A stretch of DNA of 56,275 bases from Shouchella shacheensis (GTDB lineage: Bacteria > Bacillota > Bacilli > Bacillales > Bacillaceae_D): the NCBI RefSeq assembly GCF_001484965.1, contig NZ_LLYY01000030.1, forward strand, positions 1-56,275, written 5' to 3'. The translations under genes and the position numbers were made by a program. The notes beneath the pieces were generated by a model. The model saw nothing but the letters and a program-made list of their open reading frames with translations, ran no database searches and was not told where the DNA came from. Shown here one piece after another: positions 36,688-45,629 of this stretch; within the stretch, counting starts at the first letter, position 1; every line of letters starts with the position of its first letter.

Positions 36688-37575
36688 TTAGCCTTTCACA
36701 CCTGTTAACGCAATGCCTTCAATAATCTGTCTCTGTGCAATGACATAGACAATGAGTACGGGAAGAACTGAGATTGTGGCACCCGCCATCATTAGCGCCC
36801 AGTCTGTCACATATAACCCTTTAAAATAGTTTAGTAGAAGAGGAACAGTAAACAGCTCCGTGGAACTTAAAAAAACAAGCGGTTGAATAAAGTTATTCCA
36901 TACACCGATGAACGAGAAAATCCCAAATGCGGCTAGTGCTGGCTTAATGAGCGGTAAAATAATTCTTGCATAAATTTGCAGAGGGTTCGCTCCATCAATG
37001 ACTGCTGCCTCTTCCATCTCCTTTGGGATCCCCATAATGAACTGTCTAAGCAAGAAGACACCGAACGCATTGAACAGTGCGCTAGGAACGATAATTGAAA
37101 GATGAGTATCCAGCCATCCAATTGTATCCATGATTAAATAGAGAGGAATCAGGGTGACCTGCATCGGTACCATCATCGTCGCAAGAAAAAGGATAAACAA
37201 CATGCCTGATCCACGAAACTTAATCTTGGCAAAGGCATAGGCAGCCATTGAACATGTCACGATCTGGCTTGCGACAACAATCATAGAGATATAGAAGCTA
37301 TTAAAGTAAGCTCTACCAAATGGCATTGCTTGCAAAGAATCGAGAAAGTTGCTCCAGACAAATGGGTCGGGAATCCATACGGGTGGGACAGCAAAAATTT
37401 GATCCATCGGCTTTACAGCACTTAAAAACATCCAGATAAATGGAAATGTCATGACGAGTGCGCCGATGACTAGGCATGTGTGCAACAAAATGGTCGGCGT
37501 CGGATTTCTCTTCCGTTGTTTAAGCTTAGGTTCCTTCCCAGGAGTAAGCGAACGGCTATTTACCTCCGTCTTCAT
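36688..37575 (-). CDS. Carbohydrate ABC transporter permease, MalG type
   Basis: A 295-residue CUT1 permease with six membrane helices (near residues 28-50, 92-110, 126-146, 160-180, 205-225, 260-280). The cytoplasmic EAA coupling loop is EEAAVIDGANPLQIYARIILPLIKPALA (about 194-221). The N-terminus is basic and Pro-rich. The start overlaps the previous gene by 20 bases. Second permease of the alpha-xyloside importer. Confidence 0.92.
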   Translation of the reverse strand: MKTEVNSRSLTPGKEPKLKQRKRNPTPTILLHTCLVIGALVMTFPFIWMFLSAVKPMDQIFAVPPVWIPDPFVWSNFLDSLQAMPFGRAYFNSFYISMIVVASQIVTCSMAAYAFAKIKFRGSGMLFILFLATMMVPMQVTLIPLYLIMDTIGWLDTHLSIIVPSALFNAFGVFLLRQFIMGIPKEMEEAAVIDGANPLQIYARIILPLIKPALAAFGIFSFIGVWNNFIQPLVFLSSTELFTVPLLLNYFKGLYVTDWALMMAGATISVLPVLIVYVIAQRQIIEGIALTGVKG

Positions 37576-38437
37576 AATGCACCCACTTTCTTGAGAAAAT
37601 GAATTGGACTAACGTGAAGATTAGGATGATTACAAATAAAATCATCGCCGCAGCTGAGCTCGCCCCGAAGGTAAAGCGATCAAAAGCAAGGTCATAAACG
37701 TGGTAAACAAGCGTGTAGCTTGCCTTCCCAGGTCCCCCAGAAGTCATTACATACGCTTGATCAAACACCTGAAACGAGGAGATAATCGCCATGATCATAA
37801 TAAAAAAGGTCGTAGGTGAGAGCATCGGTCGCGTTATGTGCCAGAATTTCTGAAAGCTGTTGGCCCCGTCCATTTCCGCTGCCTCATAATAGCTTTTAGA
37901 TATTCCTTGCAGCCCCGCTAAAAAGATGACCATGTTGGTGCCAAGCCCCCACCAAATACTGAGCGCTGCAATGGACGGAAGAACCAGGTTGCTATTTACC
38001 AGCCACTGCGGTCCGCTGATGTCCAAATAAGCAAGTAATTGATTAATCAACCCAAAGTCTCCATTCAAAAGCCACATCCAAATCACTCCAATGGAGACTG
38101 CACTTGTAACAACAGGCATGAAGAAGAAGACTCGATAGATCTCTTTTCCTCTAACCTTGTTTAGAGCGAGTGCAACAAGCAAGGCAAATAGAATGGTTCC
38201 AGGCACCACCATCACGGTGTAATAGGCAGTGTTGATTAAGGCAATTCGAAAGCTCTCATTGTTAAACTGTTCAATGTAATTGGAAAGCCCAACAAACTCT
38301 CGCTGGCCAAAACCATCCCATTCCATAAAGCTAAGAACAAAGGCTGAAATCAAAGGGATCGCAGAAAACGCTAGTAGCCCGATGAGCTGAGGACCTATAA
38401 AAAAATACGCCCATCTCTTTCTACTCTTTGTATGCAC
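37556..38437 (-). CDS. Carbohydrate ABC transporter permease, MalF type
   Basis: A 293-residue CUT1 permease. It shows IGLLAFSAIPLISAFVLSF (TM1), a periplasmic-side loop with GQREFVGLSNYIEQF, and the EAA coupling loop YEAAEMDGANSFQKFWHITRPMLSP (about 190-214). FDQAYVMTSGGPGKASYTLVYHVYDLAF is the typical MalF late segment. It is 20 bases downstream of the alpha-xylosidase gene and overlaps the MalG-type permease, so all three are co-transcribed. Confidence 0.92.
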   Translation of the reverse strand: MHTKSRKRWAYFFIGPQLIGLLAFSAIPLISAFVLSFMEWDGFGQREFVGLSNYIEQFNNESFRIALINTAYYTVMVVPGTILFALLVALALNKVRGKEIYRVFFFMPVVTSAVSIGVIWMWLLNGDFGLINQLLAYLDISGPQWLVNSNLVLPSIAALSIWWGLGTNMVIFLAGLQGISKSYYEAAEMDGANSFQKFWHITRPMLSPTTFFIMIMAIISSFQVFDQAYVMTSGGPGKASYTLVYHVYDLAFDRFTFGASSAAAMILFVIILIFTLVQFIFSRKWVHYEDGGK

Positions 38438-38457
38438 AATGTACTGCTCCTCTCCTG

Positions 38458-40773
38458 TTACAAATCAATCGTCACAACTTCCTCTGGAGTCCTTACTTGA
38501 ATAAGCGCTCCTTCCGGAGACTGCTCGCTTTCTCCGCCGGATACTGACTTCACGGTAAATAGATTTCGAAGCACAAGCTGATAAGGATTTTTTAGACCGG
38601 TTGTTTGAAACGTCAATCGGCGCCCGTCCCTTGCAACCTGCCCACGAGCTACCACTCCCCCTGTCTGATCATGAATCAAGCACTCCTGCTTCTGCCCGTC
38701 TGGAATCTCAAACAGATGAAACGTTACATTCTCTGTGTACTCATAATCCGAGGTACTATCAGTCCCTCCAACTGCGAGTACAGTATTTTCTTTAACAAGC
38801 AATGGCAGCGTTGTGTAGTCATGCGTTTCCGTATGCCACTTCTCCCCTTCCACCTTTTCATTTGTCAGCATGTTGGTCCACGTTCCTTTTGGTACATAAT
38901 ACCGAACAGTCCCTTCTTTATTAAAAACCGGAGCAACAAGCAGCTTCTCTCCAAGCATGTATTGCCGATCTAGCACGTGACACGTCTCGTCTTCTGGGAA
39001 CTCAAGCATCATGGGTCGCATCATCGGAAGACCTTTATCAGTAGTTTCAACAGAACTGCTATAGAGATATGGCATCAATTTAATTTTCAGCTTGGTAAAC
39101 TGGCGCGTAATCTTCACAGCTTCTTCATCATAAAGCCATGGCACTTTATAATCCCCACTGCCGTGATAGCGGCTATGAGAGGAAAGAAGCCCAAACTGCG
39201 TCCACCGCTTATATAGATCAGGTGACGATCCAGTTTCAAAGCCTCCAATATCGTGACTCCAGTAACCGAAGCCTGCGAGACCTAGGGATAGCCCCCCACG
39301 CAAGGTCTCCGCCATTGACGTATAATTAGAAAAACTATCCCCTCCCCAGTGCACTGGGAATTGCTGTCCCCCCACAGTTGCCGAACGGGCAAACAAGACT
39401 GCTTCATTTTTGCCAAGTCGTTTTTCCAACAAATCGTAAACGGTTTCATTATACAGATGTGTGTAATAGTTGTGCATCTTCAACGGATTTGATCCATCTT
39501 CATAAACGACATCGGTTGGAATTCGCTCCCCGAAGTCCGTTTTGAAACTATCCACGCCCATATCAATTAGAGTTTCCAATTTTTCCGTATACCACTGCCG
39601 TGCTGTTTCGTTTGTAAAATCAACAACCCCAAGGCCTGGCTGCCATTTGTCCCATTGCCAGACGCTTCCATCCGCTCGTTTGATTAGAAAACCTTTTTCC
39701 TTTGCTTCGGCGAATAAGGTCGATTTTTGACCAATGTATGGGTTAATCCAAACGCAAATTTTGAGCCCTTTTTCCTTTAATCGTGCGAGCATCCCCTTTG
39801 GATCTGGGAACATTCGCTCATCCCATTCAAAGTTGCACCACTCAAACTCCTTCATCCAAAGGCAATCGAAATGAAACACGTCCATAGGGAGGTCACGTTC
39901 AACCATTCCATCGATAAAACGATTGACCGTCTCTTCATCATAGCTCGTTAAAAAGGAAGTACTCAGCCATAAACCAAAGGACCATTTTGGCAGGAGGGGC
40001 GGTTTCCCAGTAAGCGCAGTATAGTTTGCAAGTACATCTTTCAATGTATCTCCAGCGACGATATAATAATCAAGCTCTTCTCCTGACACGCTAAACTGAG
40101 CTTTTGAGACTTTTTCAGAACCAATTTCAAATGAGACACGCTCAGGGTGATTAACAAACACCCCATAGACTTTATTGCTCACGTAAAACGGTATATTTTT
40201 GTACGCCTGTTCGCTCCCCGTGCCTCCGTCTTCGTTCCATACCTCGACGGACTGACCATTTTTCACAAACGAAGTAAATCGTTCTCCCAGACCGTAAATC
40301 CATTCGCCAACATCGATCGAGAGTTGCTCACGGATGAAAGGGACATTCTGATCGTCACGAATGTAGCTAAGCCCGTTTTTTTCACTTTTCGTTAATTCCT
40401 CTCCTTTTCTAATAAAAGCAATACTATAGTCTTCTTTGGTTACAATAGCCGTTAAATCACCGCTTTGAAATTTGAATACGTGCTCCGTTTCCTCCATAGT
40501 GATATCAGGTCTAAGCTCGTTAAGAGCAAAGCGCGGCCCTACTTCTACCCCACCGGCATGATGTACACTTTTGACACGAATCACGTCTCTCATTGGCGAC
40601 GAAAGCTTTACCGTTAACATTCCCCCATCCAATGTCATCCCTGGATGAACAATTTTCTGAAACGGGGCGAACAGCGTTGCCTCATCCTTGGTTCTCTGTA
40701 GGTCGTACACCTCTTGTGGAAAGGAGAGGTGATACCCCTCTTTGTTCAGCCAGCAGCCATTACTAAACTTCAT
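38458..40773 (-). CDS. yicI: Alpha-xylosidase, GH31 (YicI type)
   Basis: About 771 residues, the size of YicI. An N-terminal beta-sandwich and GEWIYGLGERF (about 158) precede the barrel. The nucleophile lies in DSFKTDFGERIPT (Asp, about 415) and the acid/base in HWGGDSFSNYTSM (Asp, about 480). The WMKEFEWCNFEWD motif (about 306-318) and KTDFGERIP are features of xyloside-specific members; alpha-glucosidases of GH31 have different residues there. It probably removes alpha-xylose from short xyloglucan pieces such as isoprimeverose after uptake. ATG 40773 (after GAGGTG) is preferred to GTG 40782. First gene of the importer operon, with tandem operators upstream. Confidence 0.92.
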   Translation of the reverse strand: MKFSNGCWLNKEGYHLSFPQEVYDLQRTKDEATLFAPFQKIVHPGMTLDGGMLTVKLSSPMRDVIRVKSVHHAGGVEVGPRFALNELRPDITMEETEHVFKFQSGDLTAIVTKEDYSIAFIRKGEELTKSEKNGLSYIRDDQNVPFIREQLSIDVGEWIYGLGERFTSFVKNGQSVEVWNEDGGTGSEQAYKNIPFYVSNKVYGVFVNHPERVSFEIGSEKVSKAQFSVSGEELDYYIVAGDTLKDVLANYTALTGKPPLLPKWSFGLWLSTSFLTSYDEETVNRFIDGMVERDLPMDVFHFDCLWMKEFEWCNFEWDERMFPDPKGMLARLKEKGLKICVWINPYIGQKSTLFAEAKEKGFLIKRADGSVWQWDKWQPGLGVVDFTNETARQWYTEKLETLIDMGVDSFKTDFGERIPTDVVYEDGSNPLKMHNYYTHLYNETVYDLLEKRLGKNEAVLFARSATVGGQQFPVHWGGDSFSNYTSMAETLRGGLSLGLAGFGYWSHDIGGFETGSSPDLYKRWTQFGLLSSHSRYHGSGDYKVPWLYDEEAVKITRQFTKLKIKLMPYLYSSSVETTDKGLPMMRPMMLEFPEDETCHVLDRQYMLGEKLLVAPVFNKEGTVRYYVPKGTWTNMLTNEKVEGEKWHTETHDYTTLPLLVKENTVLAVGGTDSTSDYEYTENVTFHLFEIPDGQKQECLIHDQTGGVVARGQVARDGRRLTFQTTGLKNPYQLVLRNLFTVKSVSGGESEQSPEGALIQVRTPEEVVTIDL

Positions 40774-40805
40774 TCTATTCACCTCAACTAATCAAATCTT
40801 TAAAA

Positions 40806-40823
40806 ATGATGATCGTACATCAT
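40806..40823. promoter_or_regulatory. LacI-type operator O1 before the alpha-xylosidase
   Basis: ATGATGATCGTACATCAT, an 18-base near-palindrome with a central CG as in LacI/PurR family operators. It is 33 bases upstream of the alpha-xylosidase start. Confidence 0.65.
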
Positions 40824-40826
40824 TTT

Positions 40827-40844
40827 TTGACATACGTACATCAT
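40827..40844. promoter_or_regulatory. LacI-type operator O2
   Basis: TTGACATACGTACATCAT. The right half site CGTACATCAT is identical to O1; the left half is degenerate. Spaced 21 bases (two helical turns) from O1, so two repressors could bind side by side. Confidence 0.5.
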
Positions 40845-40867
40845 TTTTTCGCCAGTAATTGCTAAGA

Positions 40868-41893
40868 TCAAATATAGAACTTAGCATTTTCTTTCATAAT
40901 CACTTCAAGCCTAACATCTACACCTTCAACAGAACCATCGATACCCTCATAGGCTAGTTGCTGAAAAAGATTGGTTAACGCAAAGTATCCCTGCCCGGCA
41001 GGGTCTTGATTAATCGTTGCCGTAACAATCCCCTCCTCAAGGTATTCAAGCATCTGTTGATTCATGTCATGACCGACCATAACCAAGTCTCGCAATGATT
41101 GGGTTGACACAAGCTCTGCCACATCTCCAAGTTCAGCAGTAGATACATAGACACCCGAGACTCCCTGGAGTACATATTTCAACTGTTCCTCGGAATAACT
41201 CGGTCCAGCAAGAGAATAAGGACCCAGCACTTCAAGTTCTGGATAAAACTCAGCAACCTCGAAGAAGCCCTTATTTTTTTCAGTCGTCTGGAAGTCATCA
41301 TTTGCCCCAAAAATCGCGACTTTTCCAGACCTACCACAGAACTTGCACGTCAACTCGCCTGCTAGCCGACCCGCCTCGCGATAATTTGCCCCAACATAAA
41401 ACAGGCGATCGCTTTTTTTGGCATCCTGATTAAAGGTACAAATCTTTATCCCCCTAGCCACACCGTCATTAATCAGATCCGACAAGTCTTCTTCTCCAGG
41501 AGCTATAGCAATTCCTTGATAGTTGTCTGAATCAATAAGTTTTCTGATTACATCCCTAGCTGGTATTCTCGGACTCGAGGTACGAAACGTATCGACACGT
41601 AACCCATAATCAGAGAGCTCATCCAACGCCGATTTAATACCAACCTCTACTTGCTCCCAGAAGAACTTTACGTACTTGGGATACACAAGTGCCACCCGGT
41701 ATTCCGTCTTCCTCGATAAAAAACGGGCGAGTTTATTCGGTTTATACCCAAGCTCTTCCGCTGTTTCTATGACTTTTTCATATGTTTCTCTCTTCACATT
41801 GCCTCGATTATTCAGGACTCGATCTACTGTAGCAATCGATAACCCCAAGTGTTCAGCAATGGTTTTTGCCGTGACATTAGTGAGCGCTTTCAG
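40868..41893 (-). CDS. LacI-family regulator of the alpha-xyloside operon
   Basis: About 341 residues. The LacI HTH (VTAKTIAEHLGLSIATVDRVLNNRGNV, about 7-33) and hinge helix (NKLARFLSR) precede a periplasmic-binding-like domain (about 60-340) with CTFNQDAKKSDRLFYVGANY and a ligand-hinge region VMVGHDMN. A conventional start, TTG 41848, would cut the HTH in half. The AAGGAGG at 41902-41908 is seven bases from CTG 41891-41893 in the same frame, so CTG is the probable start; upstream in frame is a stop. Three operator-like sites at both ends of the gene suggest it controls itself and the alpha-xylosidase operon downstream. Confidence 0.8.
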   Translation of the reverse strand: MKALTNVTAKTIAEHLGLSIATVDRVLNNRGNVKRETYEKVIETAEELGYKPNKLARFLSRKTEYRVALVYPKYVKFFWEQVEVGIKSALDELSDYGLRVDTFRTSSPRIPARDVIRKLIDSDNYQGIAIAPGEEDLSDLINDGVARGIKICTFNQDAKKSDRLFYVGANYREAGRLAGELTCKFCGRSGKVAIFGANDDFQTTEKNKGFFEVAEFYPELEVLGPYSLAGPSYSEEQLKYVLQGVSGVYVSTAELGDVAELVSTQSLRDLVMVGHDMNQQMLEYLEEGIVTATINQDPAGQGYFALTNLFQQLAYEGIDGSVEGVDVRLEVIMKENAKFYI

Positions 41894-41920
41894 ATAGATA
41901 CCTCCTTCCTAGTTTAGGTA

Positions 41921-41938
41921 ATGATTATCGTACATCAT
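41921..41938. promoter_or_regulatory. LacI-type operator O3 before the regulator
   Basis: ATGATTATCGTACATCAT, 17 of 18 identical to O1, 28 bases upstream of the regulator start. Suggests autoregulation. Confidence 0.65.
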
Positions 41939-42119
41939 TTCCCGCAAAGGTTCAAGTCCTTTTTAGTTCGAAGATCGTAAAAATTAATTGACGAGGGAAA
42001 AACCGGCGCTCATCAAGTCTTGTTAAACGATCGGCTTTTTTACATTCCTACAGGCGTGATTGGTATTAGAGTAGCACAGCGGAGTATACAGATGCCCAGG
42101 TTTTACTCTCCCTACCCCT

Positions 42120-42762
42120 TCACCCCCACTTACACGCATCGATGACTTTTTTATTCGTATACCAGCTATCCATGAGGACGTACACTTGTTCATCCTCTGT
42201 CGCTGGTTCATAATCCTGAATTAAGTCGATAGCCAGATACACCTTGCTTTTGAAGGGAAGACCGTTTCGCTCACAGTAAGGTTGACGAAAGTAGGAGCGG
42301 AAATCCCAGGCAAAAGAGTGCTCTTCGCTGACCAAATGGACTGTAACGACACAATGGGACCAAACCGTTTCTATCCGAATGGGAGAAATGGTGGTCTAGT
42401 CCTTCCATCCGTGACGTCGAACGATCTTTTTTGCATTGGGAGTCGTCCACGATGAGGAAGGCGATCGGTCGTGTATCTCCTTGTTTGGCGCGCGCCCGTT
42501 TGATCTTGCTCCTCATCAACTCGAGGCGCCGACGACGATTGGGGCACCATGGCGATTCATTCAAAAACCGTGTCATACAACTCAAATCACGGGCCTCGTG
42601 GGTCGACCGACGGATTTGCGAAACCGTCATCCGTCCATCCGTCAAGATCAGTCCTTGCATAAAGTTCAACAGGTGATTCATTTGAGGTTTGGAAAACGTT
42701 AATCCCAAGGAAAAAACAAAGTTGACGATGGATGCATTGAAGGGTACCATGATAGTGGACAT
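42120..42762 (-). pseudogene. IS701-family transposase remnant
   Basis: The first frame (start 42762) gives the N-terminal part, including the first catalytic Asp motif FLIVDDSQCKKDRSTSRMEGLDHHFSHSD. At about 42355-42385 the frame slips by one base; the next frame continues VWSHCVVTVHLVSEEHSFAWDFRSYFRQ and then VYVLMDSWYTNKKVIDACK (second Asp). It then stops and the following sequence no longer fits, so the C-terminal third with the glutamate is lost. The element is dead. Its left end may lie in the inverted repeat at 42757-42823. Confidence 0.85.
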
Positions 42763-42823
42763 TCTCCTTTTTGGCTATTTGGGTGCGCTAACCAAAAATT
42801 TCACCAAAAAGGGTGGAATGTCC
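42757..42823. repeat. Imperfect inverted repeat at the transposase 5' end
   Basis: GGACATTCTCCTTTTTGG (42757-42774) and CCAAAAAGGGTGGAATGTCC (42804-42823) are complementary with a few mismatches. It overlaps the transposase start and is probably a terminal or subterminal repeat, or a structure controlling its translation. Confidence 0.5.
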
Positions 42824-42937
42824 TTTTTTATTTTGCACCTTCGACAAACGCTCTGATCTTATACGAAATTTGGAGCATTTTCGACGGTGTTCTTCACGAC
42901 AATTTTTTTGCAAGAGTCAAGTTTTTAAATATTTTTA

Positions 42938-42978
42938 ATGGCAATTGTTTGTTAATCCATTATACTGGTCGTACAACC
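42938..42978 (+). promoter_or_regulatory. nagA promoter and operator-like site
   Basis: ATGGCA (42938-42943), 17 bases, TATACT (42961-42966). The next 12 bases, GGTCGTACAACC (42967-42978), form a near-palindrome at the expected transcription start, a fit position for a repressor. Confidence 0.45.
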
Positions 42979-42999
42979 GAACTTAGGAGGATGAATGGT

Positions 43000-44172
43000 A
43001 TGAGCACTCTTTTAATTCGTAAGGTTCGTTTGCTATACGATGAGGAACCGAAACTTGGATGGGTGTTGATTCAAGATGGTCACATTGAATCAGTGGGTCT
43101 CAATGAAGAGTCTCCTCTACCTACAGCTGATTCTGAAATTGATGGACAGGGCCATCTCCTCATCCCTGGAATGATCGATGTACATATTCACGGGGCGGAA
43201 GGGTTTGACATGATGGATGGGACGATCCAAAGTGTGGAGGCTGTGTCGAACGCTTGCGCTCGTACGGGGTGCACCTCCTTTGTGGCAACCTCGGTATCAT
43301 CATCGTTAGAGGACCTTCTTAAAATAATCTCCAATGTCTCGGAGACCGTGGGCAGAGAACCGGGGGCTCGAATTGCAGGGATGCACATAGAAGGGCCGTA
43401 CTTAAATGTCAAACGCAAGGGCATGCAAAACGAACAATATTTGCGGCATCCCCATTTGGAGGAAATGGAATTTATCATAAACAAAGCTGGTTCGCTAATA
43501 AAAATGGTGACATTGGCACCTGAGCTGACGGGCGGCCTAGAAATGATAAGCTTCCTAAAGGAATGCGGGATCATTGCAGCCATTGCCCATTCGGACGCCA
43601 CTTATGAGGAAGCTAAACAAGCGTTTGGGGTCGGTGCGAGTCATGTCACCCATTGTTTTAATGGCATGCGGCCCATTCACCACCGTGACCCTGGCTTGAT
43701 TTTAGCAGCGTTTGAAGAGGCCAGCGTTAGCGTTCAAGCGATCGTAGATGATGTCCATCTTCACCCAGCGATAGTGCGGTTGTTATACCGGGAGAAGGGA
43801 TCTGAGAAAATGGTCCTGATTACAGATGCTCTTCAGGCTATGGGAATGGGAGATGGAACTTACTCATTTGGAGGACATCAGGTCCATGTATCACAGGGGG
43901 TTGCTAAGTTAACGGACGGTACGCTCGCATCTAGTACGGTTACAATGAATGAAGCGTTGGCAAAAACCGTAAAATCTGGAATTCCTTTAAGGGATGCGGT
44001 GAGGATGGCGACAGAGACGCCGGCCAATATATTGGGACTGGAAAACAAAGGGCGGATCGCCCCCGGGGCGGACGCAGACCTAGTCCTTATGAACGATCGT
44101 TTTGAGGTGGTGTGGACAATGATCAATGGGAACATGGTTTATAGCCGAAGCGGCTCCTTGGCGAAATACTAG
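43000..44172 (+). CDS. nagA: N-acetylglucosamine-6-phosphate deacetylase
   Basis: About 390 residues, an amidohydrolase that removes acetate from N-acetylglucosamine 6-phosphate. Metal and active-site motifs are all visible: IDVHIHG (about 60), HIEGPYLNVKRKGMQ (about 130), AIAHSDATYEEA (about 190), THCFNGMRPIHHRDPG (about 215) and LITDALQAMG (Asp, about 275). ATG 42991 lies on the AGGAGG, so ATG 43000 (nine bases away) is the start. In most Bacillus, nagB and a GntR repressor follow; here nagA stands alone beside an insertion-sequence remnant, so the cluster may have been broken by it. Confidence 0.94.
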   Translation: MSTLLIRKVRLLYDEEPKLGWVLIQDGHIESVGLNEESPLPTADSEIDGQGHLLIPGMIDVHIHGAEGFDMMDGTIQSVEAVSNACARTGCTSFVATSVSSSLEDLLKIISNVSETVGREPGARIAGMHIEGPYLNVKRKGMQNEQYLRHPHLEEMEFIINKAGSLIKMVTLAPELTGGLEMISFLKECGIIAAIAHSDATYEEAKQAFGVGASHVTHCFNGMRPIHHRDPGLILAAFEEASVSVQAIVDDVHLHPAIVRLLYREKGSEKMVLITDALQAMGMGDGTYSFGGHQVHVSQGVAKLTDGTLASSTVTMNEALAKTVKSGIPLRDAVRMATETPANILGLENKGRIAPGADADLVLMNDRFEVVWTMINGNMVYSRSGSLAKY

Positions 44173-44253
44173 GGGGAGGGTAGCGCGCCCTCTTCTGCTA
44201 GTCTTGTAAACCTTTATCTCTTATAGGCAGCCCTAAAAACATTCGATAAACAG

Positions 44254-44289
44254 AAAAAAATCTCTATAGGGTTACCTGTAGAGATTTTT
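44254..44289 (+). terminator. Terminator of nagA
   Basis: AAAAATCTCTATAGG / CCTGTAGAGATTTTT with GTTA loop. The 44290-44441 stretch shows nothing further. Confidence 0.85.
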
Positions 44290-44441
44290 GAAAGTAGAGT
44301 AGGAAGTTCCTCTTTTATTGGATGAAATATCAACCCTAAGCAAAGTGGAAGTTCGATTCCTTTGCAATGTGAACATGGGAGGCATCACTTCGGCTTAGGC
44401 ATTTCTACAAGATGCAATATCCACCCGACCTCCCCTCCCTC

Positions 44442-45470
44442 TCACCGAACTTGCGCCACCACCCCATTGTGCACTTTAATATACCCATGCCGCTTGATAT
44501 CTAGTCCGTTTTCATGCAGGTATAACCCCATTTGCTCAACCGTCATCAGTTCACGATACGTGTGATTCATCACGTCCGCCATTAGTTCGTAATACAGCTT
44601 AGAGCGTAGCTGGGCTCTTGGGGTTGTCATGACAATATAGCCGTTTGGCTTCAGAAATTTCCTGTGCCACTCTACCACTTCTGGCTTTAGTTCATCGGGA
44701 AAATGCTCGAGCATGCCTACACTGATGACAATATCAAACTCGCGCCCGAATGTTAGGGTACGGATGTCTTCAACGAGGTACTCACTAGAAAAATCGTCTT
44801 TATAGTAAATTTTCTTACCACTGGTCTGTTCGTTTTCCCCTAGGAAAGGATAGGACTCTGGAAACTCTGCGAACCGCGTTTCTTTGCAGAAAGGGTCATA
44901 GTCGACATGGACAATTTCTCCTCCCGGGTACATGGCCGAAAGCTGCATCGCTTCGTACCCCTCTGCTGCGCCGAGATAGAGAATCCGCGGCTTTGTAACA
45001 TTGAGTCCTTCGAATAACGCTCGTTTTCCACGGGGATCCCAAATGCCATCCTGAATGCGGTGGACGTAGTTCCATAGATGAATACGGGTGACTTCGCCGA
45101 TGGCTGCTTTTACCTCGCTAAGTTTAAAAGAGCTGAAGCTTTTAAGCAATGCTTTTTTCGAAGCGCTCATCTCAGCTGGAACATCCTTAACAAACCAGGA
45201 ATGGAACGAGCGATTGAACATCGTCCAAGACGTGTGAGCGGGAAGGGGCTGACTGTGTGCCTGCTCCCATTCTTTCTTTTCTTTGGCAAAGGACGTGACT
45301 TCATACGGCCGGCCGACATCTTTCCAACTTAGCTGGGACCAATCGTTCACCGTATTGAGGGTAACGAATTTGTTGTACTCTTTTTCAGAGAGTACACGCG
45401 TATCTTCTCGGTAAGAAGGATGCTGCCGAGTTCCCTCCTCTACCTCTGAAAGTTGGTTCACCATGCTCAT
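44442..45470 (-). CDS. Class I SAM-dependent methyltransferase
   Basis: The 342-residue protein has a charged N-terminal half (about 1-145) of no known family and a C-terminal Rossmann methyltransferase domain. SAM-binding motif I is RILYLGAAEGYEAMQLSA (about 162-179), motif II VHVDYDP (about 187), motif IV FDIVISVGMLEHFPDEL (about 242-258) and motif V NGYIVMTTPR (about 271). The target is not predictable. Start ATG 45470 follows GGAGGGG. A good sigma-A promoter overlaps a cre box upstream, so it may be repressed by CcpA. Confidence 0.8.
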   Translation of the reverse strand: MSMVNQLSEVEEGTRQHPSYREDTRVLSEKEYNKFVTLNTVNDWSQLSWKDVGRPYEVTSFAKEKKEWEQAHSQPLPAHTSWTMFNRSFHSWFVKDVPAEMSASKKALLKSFSSFKLSEVKAAIGEVTRIHLWNYVHRIQDGIWDPRGKRALFEGLNVTKPRILYLGAAEGYEAMQLSAMYPGGEIVHVDYDPFCKETRFAEFPESYPFLGENEQTSGKKIYYKDDFSSEYLVEDIRTLTFGREFDIVISVGMLEHFPDELKPEVVEWHRKFLKPNGYIVMTTPRAQLRSKLYYELMADVMNHTYRELMTVEQMGLYLHENGLDIKRHGYIKVHNGVVAQVR

Positions 45471-45503
45471 TTCACCCCTCCTCCGATCAATACTTACATC
45501 ATA

Positions 45504-45532
45504 AGTATACCCAACTAGGAAAACGCTTACAA
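45504..45532 (-). promoter_or_regulatory. Promoter with overlapping cre box
   Basis: On the minus strand TTGTAA (45527-45532), exactly 17 bases, TATACT (45504-45509). TGTAAGCGTTTTCC (45518-45531) overlaps the -35 and fits the cre consensus except for the last base. Confidence 0.6.
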
Positions 45533-45629
45533 TATTAAATGATTTATTTTCCTTTTTCCTGCATAGTTTTCTCCTTTTTGCTCAAACTAAGGCCACTACC
45601 TCTCGAAAAGGAGAAAAGGAGCGTTTTTC

